Positions 20,201 to 31,349 of a DNA stretch of 64,000 nt are shown piece after piece. Both the position numbers and the translations under genes were made by a program. Positions within the stretch are counted from its first letter, which is position 1; every line of letters starts with the position of its first letter. The DNA is from Zelonia costaricensis (lineage: Eukaryota > Euglenozoa > Kinetoplastea > Trypanosomatida > Trypanosomatidae): positions 1-64,000 of the forward strand of contig JASAOO010003512.1 of the NCBI GenBank assembly GCA_030849075.1, in the 5' to 3' direction. The notes beneath the pieces are model-generated. The model was given only the letters and a program-made list of their open reading frames with translations, searched no databases and was not told the origin of the DNA.

Positions 20201-22685
20201 TCACCAGCGCGTTGTGCAGTGTGGTTCGTTTTGTTTTCCGTTTCCGGTTTTCTCTGGTGTGGGGCGTGTGCTGTTGTACGCAGCTGAACGATCCCGGCTG
20301 GGCCTTGAAGACGAGCCGTCGCGGCGCAGAAACTGGTGAAAGGTGTGTGTGTGGTGTGGGGGGGGGGGCACACGGGAAGCGCACCTCACAGCTTCGAGTA
20401 CTGGGCACGTGTGCGATTCTCTCCCGTTTTCTGTCTTAGTGTGTTGAAGTGAGGAAGTAGAGGAGGGCTGCGAAGACGGCGCAACGCGACCCACAAAAAA
20501 CACTGAGAACACGCTGGTACGATCTTTTCAAAGAGAAGACGACAGGAAGGTGACAAATGAAGTCGCCCACGCAGATGAAAAATGGAGCTTTTTTGCGCGT
20601 CAGCTCAGGACCAACGCAGTGGCAAGTGAAGGCGGCAGAACCACTCACACGCAGACACGGACGGACTACGCAAATACACAAACGTGCGCACACACCGTAA
20701 AACACACAAACAAAAAACGAACGTCGACCGTCAGCCTTTACATGCACCGCTGGGTGCTGAATGGGACGCCGAAGAGACGGAGAAGGGAGGGAAAACGGGG
20801 GTGAGGGAGCTGGGGAGAGTGAGGGGCACGCACGTGGATGGACGACAAGCAGCGAACGAAGAAAAGGGGGCGCAGTGAGGTCAGAGACGGTGTCACCAAG
20901 GCAGAATGGATAAAGACAAGAGTAGCGCACAAAACAAGCACACAGGGCAGAAGACGACTCCGCCACGACGAAAGCAAAGGGAGCGGCCTCGCAAACGAGT
21001 CGGTGGGGGGAAGGGGATGTTGTCGCTGTGCAGGCAAGCCGAGGTGTCCAGACAAAACTAGGAGCTGCAGATGCACGAGTCACACAGCGAGAGTGCACGG
21101 GAACGGACGAGGGGGGGGGGTAAGGGCGCGGCAGGTTCGACCCTAGCAGCGGCGGTGACACGGGTACAAGAGAGGTCTTGCCACTATCTCACACAATTCG
21201 TGCACTTGTCTCAGTGGGGGCTTGCGAGACTGCTGGATCATAAACGGACAATCCGAAGCACGCTGACGGCGTTCTTTTTTTGTTGTTGTTGGTAACGTTG
21301 CAGTTCTACAAGACATGCGGCGCAATAGACTACAGAGCGGGGGAAAGTGGTAGCATACCGAGCGCGGCAGGCGGGGGGGAGCACTACACGAACTTAACGT
21401 GGTGGCATCGAGACGCAGCGTCACAGAGCACGGCAGTCGTGTGAAGCACCACACGTGAGCAGGACAAAAGCGAGGCGGGAAGGAGAACAACAAAAAGCGC
21501 AATGGGCTAGAAAAAGAGAGCTAAAAGGAAGTGTTGGCGGGAGGGGGGGGGGCGGGGATCACGATGGCAGATCTTGGGGCGTGCCTCAGTTGAGGACAGA
21601 GGGGGGGCGGGTGTGAGGGAGGGGGGAGAGAGGGGAGCGAGGTGAGGCGGGGGGTGGCCGCGTCATGGAGGAGAGGGAAGGGAGAAGCAACAATGTGGGG
21701 GAGGGCATCGCATACGGCTGCGGCTCCATGTGGGAGGCGTGGCGCTCTCAAGCGCAGATTCCATGCTGTGCATTGAAGGGTGAGCCTGTGCCTAGACAAG
21801 GTAGAGGAAACAGTACGCGTCCATGCGCCACGTCTCCCTTCGGCGCTCTCGCTGGGCCCCTCTGAGAACTGAGGTGAGAGGCACGCACACACGCGCGCGC
21901 GGAGCAGTACGTACCACGTCCCGAGAAGCCGCTGAGGACTCTGCTCCGCGACGTGCAGCCTCTCTGCATCTTCTCACTCGCGTTGTAAGCGTGGACTCCT
22001 ACAGCCGCTTCTTGTTGATGTACTCTGTTTGCTTGTTCGTTGTCTCGGTTGCTGATAGAAGAATCCACTTACCCTAGTTTTATGTTTATCTCACCCACTC
22101 AGCAATGTGACGGCTGCGCTCTCCATGCTGCACCTCGCGCTCTTGCAAAGGCAATGCATGCACAAGCGGCTGCGTGTCGAGTAGTTGCGCATCATCGCTC
22201 CGGCAACCAACCATGCGCGCAGCCTTCGACAGCCCCACGAGAACAGCCTGCATCCACGCCGCGCAACGACGTCATCCAGCACTGCCACTAACACAGACGC
22301 ACACACACACACACACAGAGACACACTCACACAACAAGAGGAAACAAGAGACACCACGTTAAGCAACTACACGTTTACACAGACACAGACAAGAGGCAAA
22401 CTCAGAGACACACAGGCAAGGGAGAGAGGGGCGATGACCAGAAAACGCGCCCACAAAGCAACAACAAAAAGAGAAACGACAAGGCAGTCACGGCAACTTC
22501 AACAGACACACACACACAGGTGTTGGGGCAGGCAGAGTTCCCGTGTGCTGTGCGCACTCGGCCAGGGACAAACGCACGCCACACGAGACACAGTCGATGC
22601 ATCCACGCATCAAGAAATGTGCCATCGCTCTCCCTCCCTCCGTCCCTCTCTCGCAGTGCGTTTCGCGTCTGTGCGCTGCCCTGCC
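20201..22685. other. Intergenic between CNNM and eIF3d genes
   Basis: 2.5 kb without a gene. The + strand is mostly purine-rich to about 21700; there are G runs at 20357-20369, 21109-21120 and 21543-21552, and (AC)n at 22300-22317. Low-complexity Cys/Val-rich and Arg/Lys-rich frames on both strands are rejected. It would contain the eIF3d 3' untranslated region and the CNNM leader. Confidence 0.55.
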
Positions 22686-24278
22686 CTACTCGACGTCCTC
22701 ATCCTCACCCTCCTCCTCGTCCTCCTCCGAGTCGTCCTCGTCGCTGTCGTCGTCATCGTCCTCCTCCTCGACGGCGATGAGCTCCGGCTTGTCGCCGGGC
22801 TTCATGAGGATGGATGGGCAGATGGAGTGGCCCTCGATGAAGGGGCGCATGATGTTGTCTACGATGGCCCACATGTTCGACACGTCAATACCGAACTGCG
22901 TGGCCAGCGAGGCCGGCGAGTAGGTCTGCACGGCGAGCACCTCGTGCTGCTTGTGGTCGTAGACGCGCTGCCCCTTCTCCATCTTCTCCTCGCACGTCAC
23001 GAAGCCGATCTTCATCAGCTTCGCGTCCGACAGCAGCGACAGCGCCGTCCAGCGGGCGATCTTGCACCCGTTCTTGGCGTACTCGATCGGCAAGAAGGCG
23101 GCGGCGTTCTTGAGGCCCTCGCGGCGCCACGACATGTCCTTCTCCGTCACCACGCACTGCTCCAGCAGCGCAAAGCAGCGCACACGGTCGTTCGTGCCCG
23201 GCATCAGCGCGTCGATCTCGCAGCGCACGACGACGTCGTAGCGGTCCGGCGTGCCGTCGTGCATGATGAAGCGACGGTAGCTGTACATGCGCGGCTGCTT
23301 GCGCGAGAAGGGGCTGCGGTTCGTCTTGACCTGCGCAAAGCTCTTCGCGCACGCGGCGCGGGTGAAGCAGTCGAACACCTTCGTCGACTCCTCGCCGAGG
23401 GCCGAGATGCGCTCAGCGCGGTTCTCCGCGCCCTCAGACGGGCGGATGTCGCTGCCGGCCGTCTCGCTCACCCACTGCTTCTCGACGTTGCAGTCATCGC
23501 CCTTGACGAGAATCCAGATGTTGTTGTAGTTGAGCACGCGGATGTGCCACGGGTAGGAGGAGCGGGTGCACACCATCAGCAGCGACAGAATCTCGTCCGT
23601 GACGACGACGAGCGGGTAGCGCTGGGCCTCGGCCATGATCTTGCGCAGCTCGGGGTCCTCGGTGGTGAGGCCGCGGAGGAAGAAGTCATCCTCGTACTTG
23701 GACTCGTCCAGCGGGATGGGGCGGGTGTAGGTGGCCCCCTCGATGCCAGTGTTGTAGAGCGGCGGCGTGCCGTAGAGGCCGAGCTCGATCACCTTGGGCA
23801 GCGCATCCATGCGCAGCTTCGCCAGGTCCGTCTGCTTCATCACGTGCTGCACCACCGCCATGGCGGAAGCGCTGTACGTGTTCGACAGCTCGGTGACCTT
23901 GCGGCGGTTGCGGCGCTGGTTGTTGTTGCGGTTGTCCTTGCCACCCTTCTTGCCAGCCGGCCCCTTCGCGTTGCGTGGCCCGTTGTTGCGCGGGTTGAAG
24001 CGCACCGTCTTCTCGCGCTCCGTGCGCAGGGCGTTGAGGCGGGCGTTGTCCTCCACCTGCTTGAACACCTTGCGCTTGTTCACCGTCACAGCCTCGTCCT
24101 CGCTGTCGCTGGCCGACGCCTCCGTCTCCTTCTTGTACGTGAACCAGTCCAGCGCCTCCAGCGGGTCGGCCTTGGAGTAAAGCTCGAAGGGGGCGCCATC
24201 CTCCAGCCGCATCTCCTCCTCCGGCGGCCCCCAGGAGAACTGGGGGTTGATGTACATCTCCGGCAGCACGAAGGCCAT
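22686..24278 (-). CDS. eIF3d: Translation initiation factor eIF3 subunit d
   Basis: A 530-residue protein from the ATG at 24278. It matches eIF3d from end to end: an N-terminal YINPQFSWGP-type segment with DWFTYKKE at about 44-51; a basic, Asn/Arg-rich RNA-binding stretch at about 95-130; then the cap-binding domain from about 135 (ELSNTYSASAMAVVQHVMKQ, then YPLVVVTDEILSLLMVCTRSSYPWHI at about 218-243, then RYDVVVRCEIDAL near 350). It ends in a long Asp/Glu tail from about residue 500. Known role: the eIF3 subunit that contacts the 40S mRNA exit channel and can bind the cap directly. In trypanosomatids all mRNAs carry the hypermethylated cap-4, so the cap pocket is of interest. Length is normal. 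Confidence 0.97.
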   Translation of the reverse strand: MAFVLPEMYINPQFSWGPPEEEMRLEDGAPFELYSKADPLEALDWFTYKKETEASASDSEDEAVTVNKRKVFKQVEDNARLNALRTEREKTVRFNPRNNGPRNAKGPAGKKGGKDNRNNNQRRNRRKVTELSNTYSASAMAVVQHVMKQTDLAKLRMDALPKVIELGLYGTPPLYNTGIEGATYTRPIPLDESKYEDDFFLRGLTTEDPELRKIMAEAQRYPLVVVTDEILSLLMVCTRSSYPWHIRVLNYNNIWILVKGDDCNVEKQWVSETAGSDIRPSEGAENRAERISALGEESTKVFDCFTRAACAKSFAQVKTNRSPFSRKQPRMYSYRRFIMHDGTPDRYDVVVRCEIDALMPGTNDRVRCFALLEQCVVTEKDMSWRREGLKNAAAFLPIEYAKNGCKIARWTALSLLSDAKLMKIGFVTCEEKMEKGQRVYDHKQHEVLAVQTYSPASLATQFGIDVSNMWAIVDNIMRPFIEGHSICPSILMKPGDKPELIAVEEEDDDDDSDEDDSEEDEEEGEDEDVE

Positions 24279-25178
24279 CTTTGCGGCAAAGGGAGAACGG
24301 AGGGGTGAGGGTTAGGTGTAGTGAACAGTGGCAGGGGGATGGGGGGGGGGGGTAGGCGGAAGGAGCTGAGTCGAGTCGTGGGAGTGTCACGCCAGCGGCG
24401 AAGGTGCGGAGATGCGGAAACGAAACTGCGGTGGTACAGGGCGGATGTGCAGGGAATGAAAGCGGGGACACAAGAGGGGGGAGGGGGAGGGAGAGGAGGA
24501 GAGGGTGGGGAGCGTGGTGCCGGCATCTGCTGGACGTAGGGCGGCGCCGCGTACCGTCGCACGGTGCTGTCGGTGGTCGGGGCAGGGCCGCAGCACCGGC
24601 CCGCGCGTTGAGACACAAGCACGCACTCACACGCCCTCACCGCAGCGGCGAAAGCGGCGCGTGAAACGGTGCCGGGATGTCGCCGGGCAGAGCAGCGACC
24701 AGCAACGCGAAAACAAGCGAAGCCGTGAGACACGTTCGAAGGCACCCGCACATGGGCACTGTGTCGCTGCGACGGGGATGGGGAGGGGCGGACGCTGCGC
24801 CAACGGTCAAACTTGCTGCGATGGCGTCACAGGGCATGACCCCACCCTTCACGCGCGACTGATCAACTCTCTTGTTTCTTCTTTCTATGCGGACTGATGT
24901 GTTTGTGAGGAAGCGAGAATTAGGGATCACCCGGTGAGGGAGAAAGGCGGAGGGTTTGGGGGCACGAGGGAGGAGGGCAAGCAAAGCGAGGACACGACGC
25001 CAAGCGGCAGGGGGGGTCCATGAACACGTCCACACGCGGCGACGCGCACAGTCTGACACAAGGGGGGGGAGGGGGGGGGGCCAGAAGAAGAAGGAAGAAA
25101 AAAAAAGTCAAGACGCACGTGGTGCGGTCGCATGCGGCCTCCGGGCATGTGTGCGAGTAGAGAGGCGCGACGTCGCTG
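24279..25178. other. Intergenic between eIF3d and the large kinase
   Basis: No gene seen. A G run at about 24340-24351 and purine-rich + strand to 24500 form the likely polypyrimidine signal for eIF3d on the - strand. A further G-rich stretch lies at 25065-25080. Confidence 0.55.
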
Positions 25179-28100
25179 TCACCTGGAGTGCCGCGAGGAG
25201 CCGGAAGCGGTGCTGGCGATGCTGCCGTTGGGCATTGCGCGGGGCGGGTGCCCGTTCTGCGGGGTCGTGAGGTCTTCGCGGGAGCTGTGCGGGGAGCCGC
25301 GCGGCAGCCGCGCGGAGCGGCGGCCGTCGTGGGTTGACCGCAACGACGGCGACGAGTAGTTCGAGAAGGACGGAAAGTTGTCGCTGGAGTCGTCGGTGTG
25401 GACGGCCGAGGCGGCGGCGCGCAGCCACGGGTGCTGCAGCAGCTCGTCCGCCGAGGCCCGCTTCATCACGTCGCGCTCGAAGCAGCGGAAGAGGAAGTCG
25501 CGGCACTGGTCGGACGTCTCCTCCGGGATTTGTGGGATGTCGTTGGTGGAGCCGACGTAGAACATGGCCGAGTACACGTTGTCGAACTCCTCGCGCCACG
25601 GCGGCTCGCCGCCGTTGAGCATCTCGACGACGGTGCACCCCACCGACCAGATGTCTGCCTTGGTGCCGTACGCCTCGCTCCGGATCACCTCGGGCGCCAT
25701 CCAGAAGGGCGACCCCACGAGGGTGCCGCAGCCGCCCTGACTCGCATTCGCGATGTTGGCCAGCGACTTGCTGCACCCGAAGTCCGCCAGCTTGGCAACG
25801 CCGTAGCCGTCGATCAGGATGTTCTCGCCCTTGATGTCGCGGTGCACCACGCCCTTCTCGTGCAGGTACTGCAGGCCGCGCAGGATCTGAAACGAGTACA
25901 GCTGCATGACGGCCTCCGTGAGGTGGGTGAACTTGCGCACAATCGAGGTGAGGCTGCCGCCGACCGCGAACTCCATGAAGACGAGCATCGTGTCGTGAAT
26001 CGTGTGGGCGCCGAAGTACCGGATGATGTTCGGGTGCGACAGCTCGCGCAGCATGTTCACCTCCGCCTTGACGCTCGCCAGCGCCTCCGGGCTCTCGCTG
26101 ACGACGTTGACGTACTTGACGGCGACGAGCTTGCCATTGGTCAAGATGCCGAGGTGGACGGTGCCGTAGCTGCCCTTGCCCAGCGCCGGCCCGCAGCTGA
26201 ACGTCTCCATCTCCTCCATCGTGAGCAGGCTGCTGTGCTGCATGTTGGGCGACATGATGGGCAGCATGTTGGACGGGTCGTCGAGGTCGTAGTGGCTGAA
26301 CGAGGAGGTGGTGCTGTGCCCATGCAGCAGCTGCTCCTCATTGCTGCCGCTGCAGCCGAGGATGTAGGGCCGCAGCAGCCGGTGCGTCTCGAAGCGGTAG
26401 CGCTCCTGCTTCTCCTGGTACTCGATGCGCAGCCGCGCAATCGCGTTGAGGACGTTTTCGCGCTCGAGGGTGTCGGTGCAGGCGTACACTTCGCTCTTGA
26501 GGTCGTGGATGTGGTTGCGGATCTGCACCATCGAGCAGCGCAGCGCGTCAATCGAGACGTCGCTGGTGGACGTCGTCTGCTCCTCCACAAAGAGGACGTT
26601 GCGCCAGAAGTTGACGAAGAGCGTTATGGCAAAGACAGCGGAGGCGACGCGGAACATGCCCGTGCCCTGCGTGCAGTCCGTGTAGACGCCGGTGCGCACG
26701 AGCACCGTGTACAGGATGATGGTGGGGTAGACGAAGAAGGACTGCATCGTCAGGATGGCCATGAAGCGGTTCACGTTGCGGTACGCCGTGGGCGGGAACT
26801 TGACAATCATCAGCAGGCGCAGCAGCTGGAAGGCGACGCAGTTGAAGACGGTCAAGAGCGGGTTGCTGTAGAAGACCTTCCACATCACCGTCTCCCACAT
26901 CTGCACCGAAAAGTAGAGAAACATGATCGACGCCCGCACGCGCAGATCCATGTTCGGCAGCCGCATCTGGTTCGTCAGAATGCTCGACGGCGCCATCACA
27001 CCCATCGAGATGAAGGCGATCACCGACACGCCGACCCACACGTCCAGGCGGACGTCCTCGTACGTCGGCACACCGCGCAGCAGCGTCGGCCAGGCGATCG
27101 TGTCGACCACTGAGGACATCAGCGAGGCCAGGAAGATGAAGTTGAGGATGGTCAGCCCGGTGTACAGCTTCGGCGCCACGTCCAGCAGGAACGGCTGACG
27201 CCGCCGGACGTACGCGACGAGCGGGGTGCCCCACTTCTGCATGCACACAAAGAGAGTGAGCCACACAATGTAGAACATGCCGACCTTGCGCGCCCAGCTG
27301 AAGGGGCGCTGGTGGTGGGGCATCAGCAGCCGCATGCCCTGCATGAACACGCTCGCCACCGACGGGAGCGGCGCGGGGAGGCCGGGGTGGAAGGCCGCGA
27401 CGGTGTTCTGGAAGCTGATCACGGTGAGCCGGCAGAAGGAGAAGTAGTTGACGGCGCTGTGGCTGAGCTCGTCCCACGTCAGGGTCAGCTGCAGCGGGCA
27501 CGGCGACTGCAGGTCCGCCCACCACTCCCGGTACGTGAAGCCCCACATCGAGAGCAGCACGTGGAGGGTGCCGATGCCGCACGCAAGGCCGAAGAGCGAC
27601 ATCCACAGCATGTCGCGCCGCACCGGCTGATCCGCTGGCGGGTCGTACGGCTCTCGCAGCCAGAAGAGAATGATGAAGCTGCGCCGCGCGTCGTAGTCGC
27701 GCACAACGTCCTCGGGGCACTCCATGTCCGGCCGCAGGTTCGCCAGCACGCGGCGCCGCTGCTCCTCGTGCTCCTTGGCGATGTCGGTGAGCACCGGCTG
27801 CCCGTCCGGCCCCGGCGGCGGCGCGGCACCGAGGCCGTCGTCGTCGCTCGAGGCGAGGCAGCGCACGCGCACGCGGCCGTCCGGTTGCGCCGGCACGACC
27901 GCGCCGAGCACCGCGAGGTCGTCGACGCACACAGGCCCTGCCACGCCATGCACCTCGATCAGGCCGTCCCGCTTCATCTCCACCTTGCCCTGCAACACCG
28001 CCCGCCGCGGCTCGTTCACCACCAGCGTACCCTCGACGACGATGTGCGGCGCCACGAGCGTCGTCGCGTGGGCCAGGTACAGCGAGGAGTCGCCCCGCAC

Positions 28101-31100
28101 CGTGATGCTGTCCGACACAGTGATCTGCACCGTGTCCACGACGCGCGTCTGGCTGTGCGCCAGGGTCAGCTCATCCAGCACCACCGTGGCCGGCGCACGG
28201 AGGTACACCTTTTCGCTGAGGGCGAGCCCGCTGCGCATCGGCGGGGCTAAGTGGCGGTGGCGGCGGCGGCAGAGGTGCGGCAGCGTCTCCGGCTCGGGGG
28301 AGAAGCAGAAGGCTTCGTACAGCAGCGCCCAGTCCTCGGTCCGCTCGAGCTTCGCCACAGCGCCTGTGATGATGCCGCCGGACGGCACCTGCAGGCAGCC
28401 GCGCAGCAGCAGGCGCCCGCTCATCGTCAGGTACTGCGAGGTGGGCAGGTACACCTGGCACGGCCACGTTGGCGCGCCCTCGCCGCTTGGGTCGAGCGGC
28501 CAGGCACGGGTGCTGTCCTGGAAGGGACTGAACGCGGACGGCAGACTCGCATTCACGTCCGCCCGCGCTGCGGGCGACGCGGTCGGTTCGAGTGTGGCCG
28601 CCGTCGCGGAAGGGGGCGGTGTTGGCGGCGGGCTTTCCGCCTCGAGCTCCTGGAGGCCGGAGATGTCGATGACGAACATCGTGGCGTTGGGGGCCACAAT
28701 CGACGAGGTGGCGAGCGGCAGCGCGTAGCTCGGCGTGACCGCCGGGGTGCGGCGGAGGCCGAGGGCGTCGTCGGACATGTTGCCGTACATGGCGGCCATC
28801 CCGCCCACGTGGAGGATCATGTTGCCCGTGAAGCGGGCCGTGACGAAGTCGACGAGGAGGCGGCCGAGCAGCATGACCTTGGCCAGCCCCGTCGACGTCA
28901 CGAAGGCGGCGTTCGCCACGTGCACGAGGGTGTGCTCGCCGAACTGGACGGTGCCGTAGACGACGACGGAGATCGGCTCGGTGAGGCCGATGCCGAAGAG
29001 CGTGCGTATGGTGCCCTCCACCTTGAGCGAGTTGAGCACCGTGTCGTCGCCGAGAACCCGCATCACGCCGTCGCCGGTGACGGTGGACGAGATGAAGACG
29101 CAGCCCTCCATCAGCGTCAGCACCGAGCGCTCCTCCAGCTGCACGTTTCCGCCGAGGTGCACGTTGTGTGCCGTGAGCAACGTCCCGCTCTTCAGGGTGA
29201 GACTCGCCTCGGTCGTGCTCGACGCATCGGTGATGTTGATCTTGCCAGACAAGAGCACCGCGCCACCCTGAAAGATGAAGCGGCCCGTGAGCAGCGCGTG
29301 GGAGCGCTCATCCAGCGCGATGATGCGGAGGACGCCGCCTGGGTAGTTAGTAATAGCGTTGCGGCGGCCGGCGGAGAGGACGCTGCTGATGCTGTCCATC
29401 CCCATGCTCGAGACGGCGAGGGTCAGGTTGCCGTAGTTGTGGATCGCCCCGTCCCGCTCCATCGACAGCCGCTGCACGTCGATCGTCATCTCGCCGTAGT
29501 TGTACAGCGGCACGGAGAGCTGGCGCGTCTCGTAGCCCTGCGTGGTGATCTTCGCGTAGCCGGTGCAGTTGATCGTGCCCTTGCCCGAAATGCTCCCACC
29601 GGACCAGACGAAGTACGACACGTTGAGGCTGCGCTGCCGCAGGTTGAGGTGGCCCTTGTCCTGCACCTTGAGCCTCGTCACGGACGCCGACTGCAGCAGC
29701 TTCACGTCCTGGTCAATGAGCACGTTCGGGCTGTCGTTGTCGATGACGACGTCCGTGCCGCGCTCTACGAGCAGCGTCGACACCCGCACGTACACGGGCG
29801 ACCCCTCGCGGTGGTAGCAGACGTGGTAGATGCCGCGCTTGTGAAAGGTGCCGAAGAAGCTGACGCGCGAGCTGCTGCTGAAGAAGAGGTCGACGAAGAA
29901 GACGTTCTGCGAGGTGAAGTCGGTGCACAGCTCGTCCGTGATGACGGCCGTGTCGCGCTCCGTCAGATTCGTGCCGTAGATGGTGCCGGTGAACTCCAGC
30001 TCCGCGTGCACCTGTGGCGGGTCGGTCGACACCCCCTCCGGGCCCGCGACCTCGTACGAGTTCATCAGCTTCACGCGCAGAAACGGCAGCGTTTCGGGGT
30101 ACGGGGCGTAGCAGAGCGTCTGCACGCCGCCGCGGTGCGGGGTGAAGCGGTAGACGCTCTCGTGGATGTCCCAGCGGCTGCCGCGCACAAAGGCGCTGCG
30201 GGTGTGCAGGCAGGTGTAGCCCTCCATCACGCGCAGCCGCCGCTCCAGCGCGAACTTGTCTGACACGGTGTTCGCCGCACCCTTGAGCGGGATCGAGATG
30301 GCGCCGCCGGTGATGAAGAGCTGCCGCGACGCGTTCCAGCGCGCTTCGTCGAGCTGCAGAAACGATCGCTTGCGCACAAGAAACGGGTCGCCGGCGAGGC
30401 AGTTGTTTGGCATGTCTTGCAGCCCGAGTCGGCCCACCTGCTCAAAGAGCGAGAAGGGCAAGCACGGCACGATGAGCGCGGACGTGTGCGCCGGCAGCAC
30501 CCACCGCCCGCTCGCCAGCGTCACCTTCACGGCGTGCCCTGTCGGGCTCACCTCGATGTCGCTCAGCTGCAGGATCTCCGACACAGCCCGGCGCCACGAG
30601 GGCCAGGTCTTGGTGCGGTTCCACTCATTCATCGCACTGGGCGGCACCGTTGGCAGCACGTGGTGCACGACCGTGCCGGCGTCGTCAATGAGGCGCACGT
30701 TGGTGAGGAGAATCGACGTCATGATGGGCCGGACGAGGCTGATGTTGGTCGGGAAGGTCGGGATGGAGACCTGGATCGAGAAGGTGCCGCCGCCGCGCTG
30801 GATCATGTCCTCCGTGAGGCCGTGGTACACAGAGCCGCGGTAGTGGACCGTCGTGGCCGCGGCGAACACGACGGGCCCGAATCGGCGGCCGCGGGGGCGT
30901 GCGACAGCGTATACGTCGTCCCACAGCAGCTGCCCCGCCGAGACGAGCAGCAGCAGCAGCACAAGGAGAAGCCGCAGCAGTGATGGAAACCGGCGGTGGG
31001 GTGTAGCTCTATCCGGGCCGAGTGCAAACGTGCTGCGGCTTCCCCGCACCGCGGGCGTGGCCGACACGTCGTGTGCCTGCTGGGCAAGACAAGAGCGGCA

Positions 31101-31349
31101 CCAGCCTCGTGCCTCGCCCGCTTCGCTCGCCCGCACGTCGGCGCTGCCCTCACTGTCCCTGTGGCAAGAGGACGCGGCGGACGGGCCGGCCGGCAGCAGC
31201 ACTGGCGCCGTCGGCCCCATCGCCGAGGTCGCCTCACTGGCTGGGAGAGCGGCGGAGGTGCTTCGGGCCGCGCTGGCCGCCTGCGGCGGGCGAAACCAGC
31301 CAAGACGATCGCGCAGCGTCAGCAGAAGCACAGACTGCCACGCGTCCAT
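25179..31349 (-). CDS. Polytopic membrane receptor-like protein kinase (STE11/MEKK-type catalytic domain)
   Basis: A 2056-residue protein from the ATG at 31349; the frame is open to 32303, but that extension is low-complexity Cys/Val/Ser sequence. A Leu-rich helix at about 121-141 acts as signal anchor. Residues about 142-1240 form a large, probably external region with many N-x-S/T sites. Its central part (about 540-900) has repeating short beta-strand and Gly/Asn-turn patterns like a parallel beta-helix. Seven to eight membrane helices follow (about 1245-1270, 1296-1321, 1353-1381, 1393-1420, 1433-1455, 1473-1516, 1526-1550, 1563-1588), then a short coiled coil (about 1595-1665). The kinase spans about 1715-1978: GKGSYG loop (about 1723), VAVK lysine (about 1743), HRDIKGEN (about 1834-1841), DFG (about 1855), APE (about 1884). 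All catalytic residues are present. The tail is Ser-rich. Inferred: surface or endomembrane receptor feeding a MAP-kinase-type cascade. Confidence 0.9.
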   Translation of the reverse strand: MDAWQSVLLLTLRDRLGWFRPPQAASAARSTSAALPASEATSAMGPTAPVLLPAGPSAASSCHRDSEGSADVRASEAGEARGWCRSCLAQQAHDVSATPAVRGSRSTFALGPDRATPHRRFPSLLRLLLVLLLLLVSAGQLLWDDVYAVARPRGRRFGPVVFAAATTVHYRGSVYHGLTEDMIQRGGGTFSIQVSIPTFPTNISLVRPIMTSILLTNVRLIDDAGTVVHHVLPTVPPSAMNEWNRTKTWPSWRRAVSEILQLSDIEVSPTGHAVKVTLASGRWVLPAHTSALIVPCLPFSLFEQVGRLGLQDMPNNCLAGDPFLVRKRSFLQLDEARWNASRQLFITGGAISIPLKGAANTVSDKFALERRLRVMEGYTCLHTRSAFVRGSRWDIHESVYRFTPHRGGVQTLCYAPYPETLPFLRVKLMNSYEVAGPEGVSTDPPQVHAELEFTGTIYGTNLTERDTAVITDELCTDFTSQNVFFVDLFFSSSSRVSFFGTFHKRGIYHVCYHREGSPVYVRVSTLLVERGTDVVIDNDSPNVLIDQDVKLLQSASVTRLKVQDKGHLNLRQRSLNVSYFVWSGGSISGKGTINCTGYAKITTQGYETRQLSVPLYNYGEMTIDVQRLSMERDGAIHNYGNLTLAVSSMGMDSISSVLSAGRRNAITNYPGGVLRIIALDERSHALLTGRFIFQGGAVLLSGKINITDASSTTEASLTLKSGTLLTAHNVHLGGNVQLEERSVLTLMEGCVFISSTVTGDGVMRVLGDDTVLNSLKVEGTIRTLFGIGLTEPISVVVYGTVQFGEHTLVHVANAAFVTSTGLAKVMLLGRLLVDFVTARFTGNMILHVGGMAAMYGNMSDDALGLRRTPAVTPSYALPLATSSIVAPNATMFVIDISGLQELEAESPPPTPPPSATAATLEPTASPAARADVNASLPSAFSPFQDSTRAWPLDPSGEGAPTWPCQVYLPTSQYLTMSGRLLLRGCLQVPSGGIITGAVAKLERTEDWALLYEAFCFSPEPETLPHLCRRRHRHLAPPMRSGLALSEKVYLRAPATVVLDELTLAHSQTRVVDTVQITVSDSITVRGDSSLYLAHATTLVAPHIVVEGTLVVNEPRRAVLQGKVEMKRDGLIEVHGVAGPVCVDDLAVLGAVVPAQPDGRVRVRCLASSDDDGLGAAPPPGPDGQPVLTDIAKEHEEQRRRVLANLRPDMECPEDVVRDYDARRSFIILFWLREPYDPPADQPVRRDMLWMSLFGLACGIGTLHVLLSMWGFTYREWWADLQSPCPLQLTLTWDELSHSAVNYFSFCRLTVISFQNTVAAFHPGLPAPLPSVASVFMQGMRLLMPHHQRPFSWARKVGMFYIVWLTLFVCMQKWGTPLVAYVRRRQPFLLDVAPKLYTGLTILNFIFLASLMSSVVDTIAWPTLLRGVPTYEDVRLDVWVGVSVIAFISMGVMAPSSILTNQMRLPNMDLRVRASIMFLYFSVQMWETVMWKVFYSNPLLTVFNCVAFQLLRLLMIVKFPPTAYRNVNRFMAILTMQSFFVYPTIILYTVLVRTGVYTDCTQGTGMFRVASAVFAITLFVNFWRNVLFVEEQTTSTSDVSIDALRCSMVQIRNHIHDLKSEVYACTDTLERENVLNAIARLRIEYQEKQERYRFETHRLLRPYILGCSGSNEEQLLHGHSTTSSFSHYDLDDPSNMLPIMSPNMQHSSLLTMEEMETFSCGPALGKGSYGTVHLGILTNGKLVAVKYVNVVSESPEALASVKAEVNMLRELSHPNIIRYFGAHTIHDTMLVFMEFAVGGSLTSIVRKFTHLTEAVMQLYSFQILRGLQYLHEKGVVHRDIKGENILIDGYGVAKLADFGCSKSLANIANASQGGCGTLVGSPFWMAPEVIRSEAYGTKADIWSVGCTVVEMLNGGEPPWREEFDNVYSAMFYVGSTNDIPQIPEETSDQCRDFLFRCFERDVMKRASADELLQHPWLRAAASAVHTDDSSDNFPSFSNYSSPSLRSTHDGRRSARLPRGSPHSSREDLTTPQNGHPPRAMPNGSIASTASGSSRHSR

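Noticed and set aside
21134..21146. GGTTCGACCCT resembling a tRNA B box
   Set aside because: No A box, no pairing acceptor stem, and the T stem has mismatches.
22185..24308. 707-codon open frame on +
   Set aside because: Antisense shadow of eIF3d; long antisense frames are common opposite GC-rich coding sequence.
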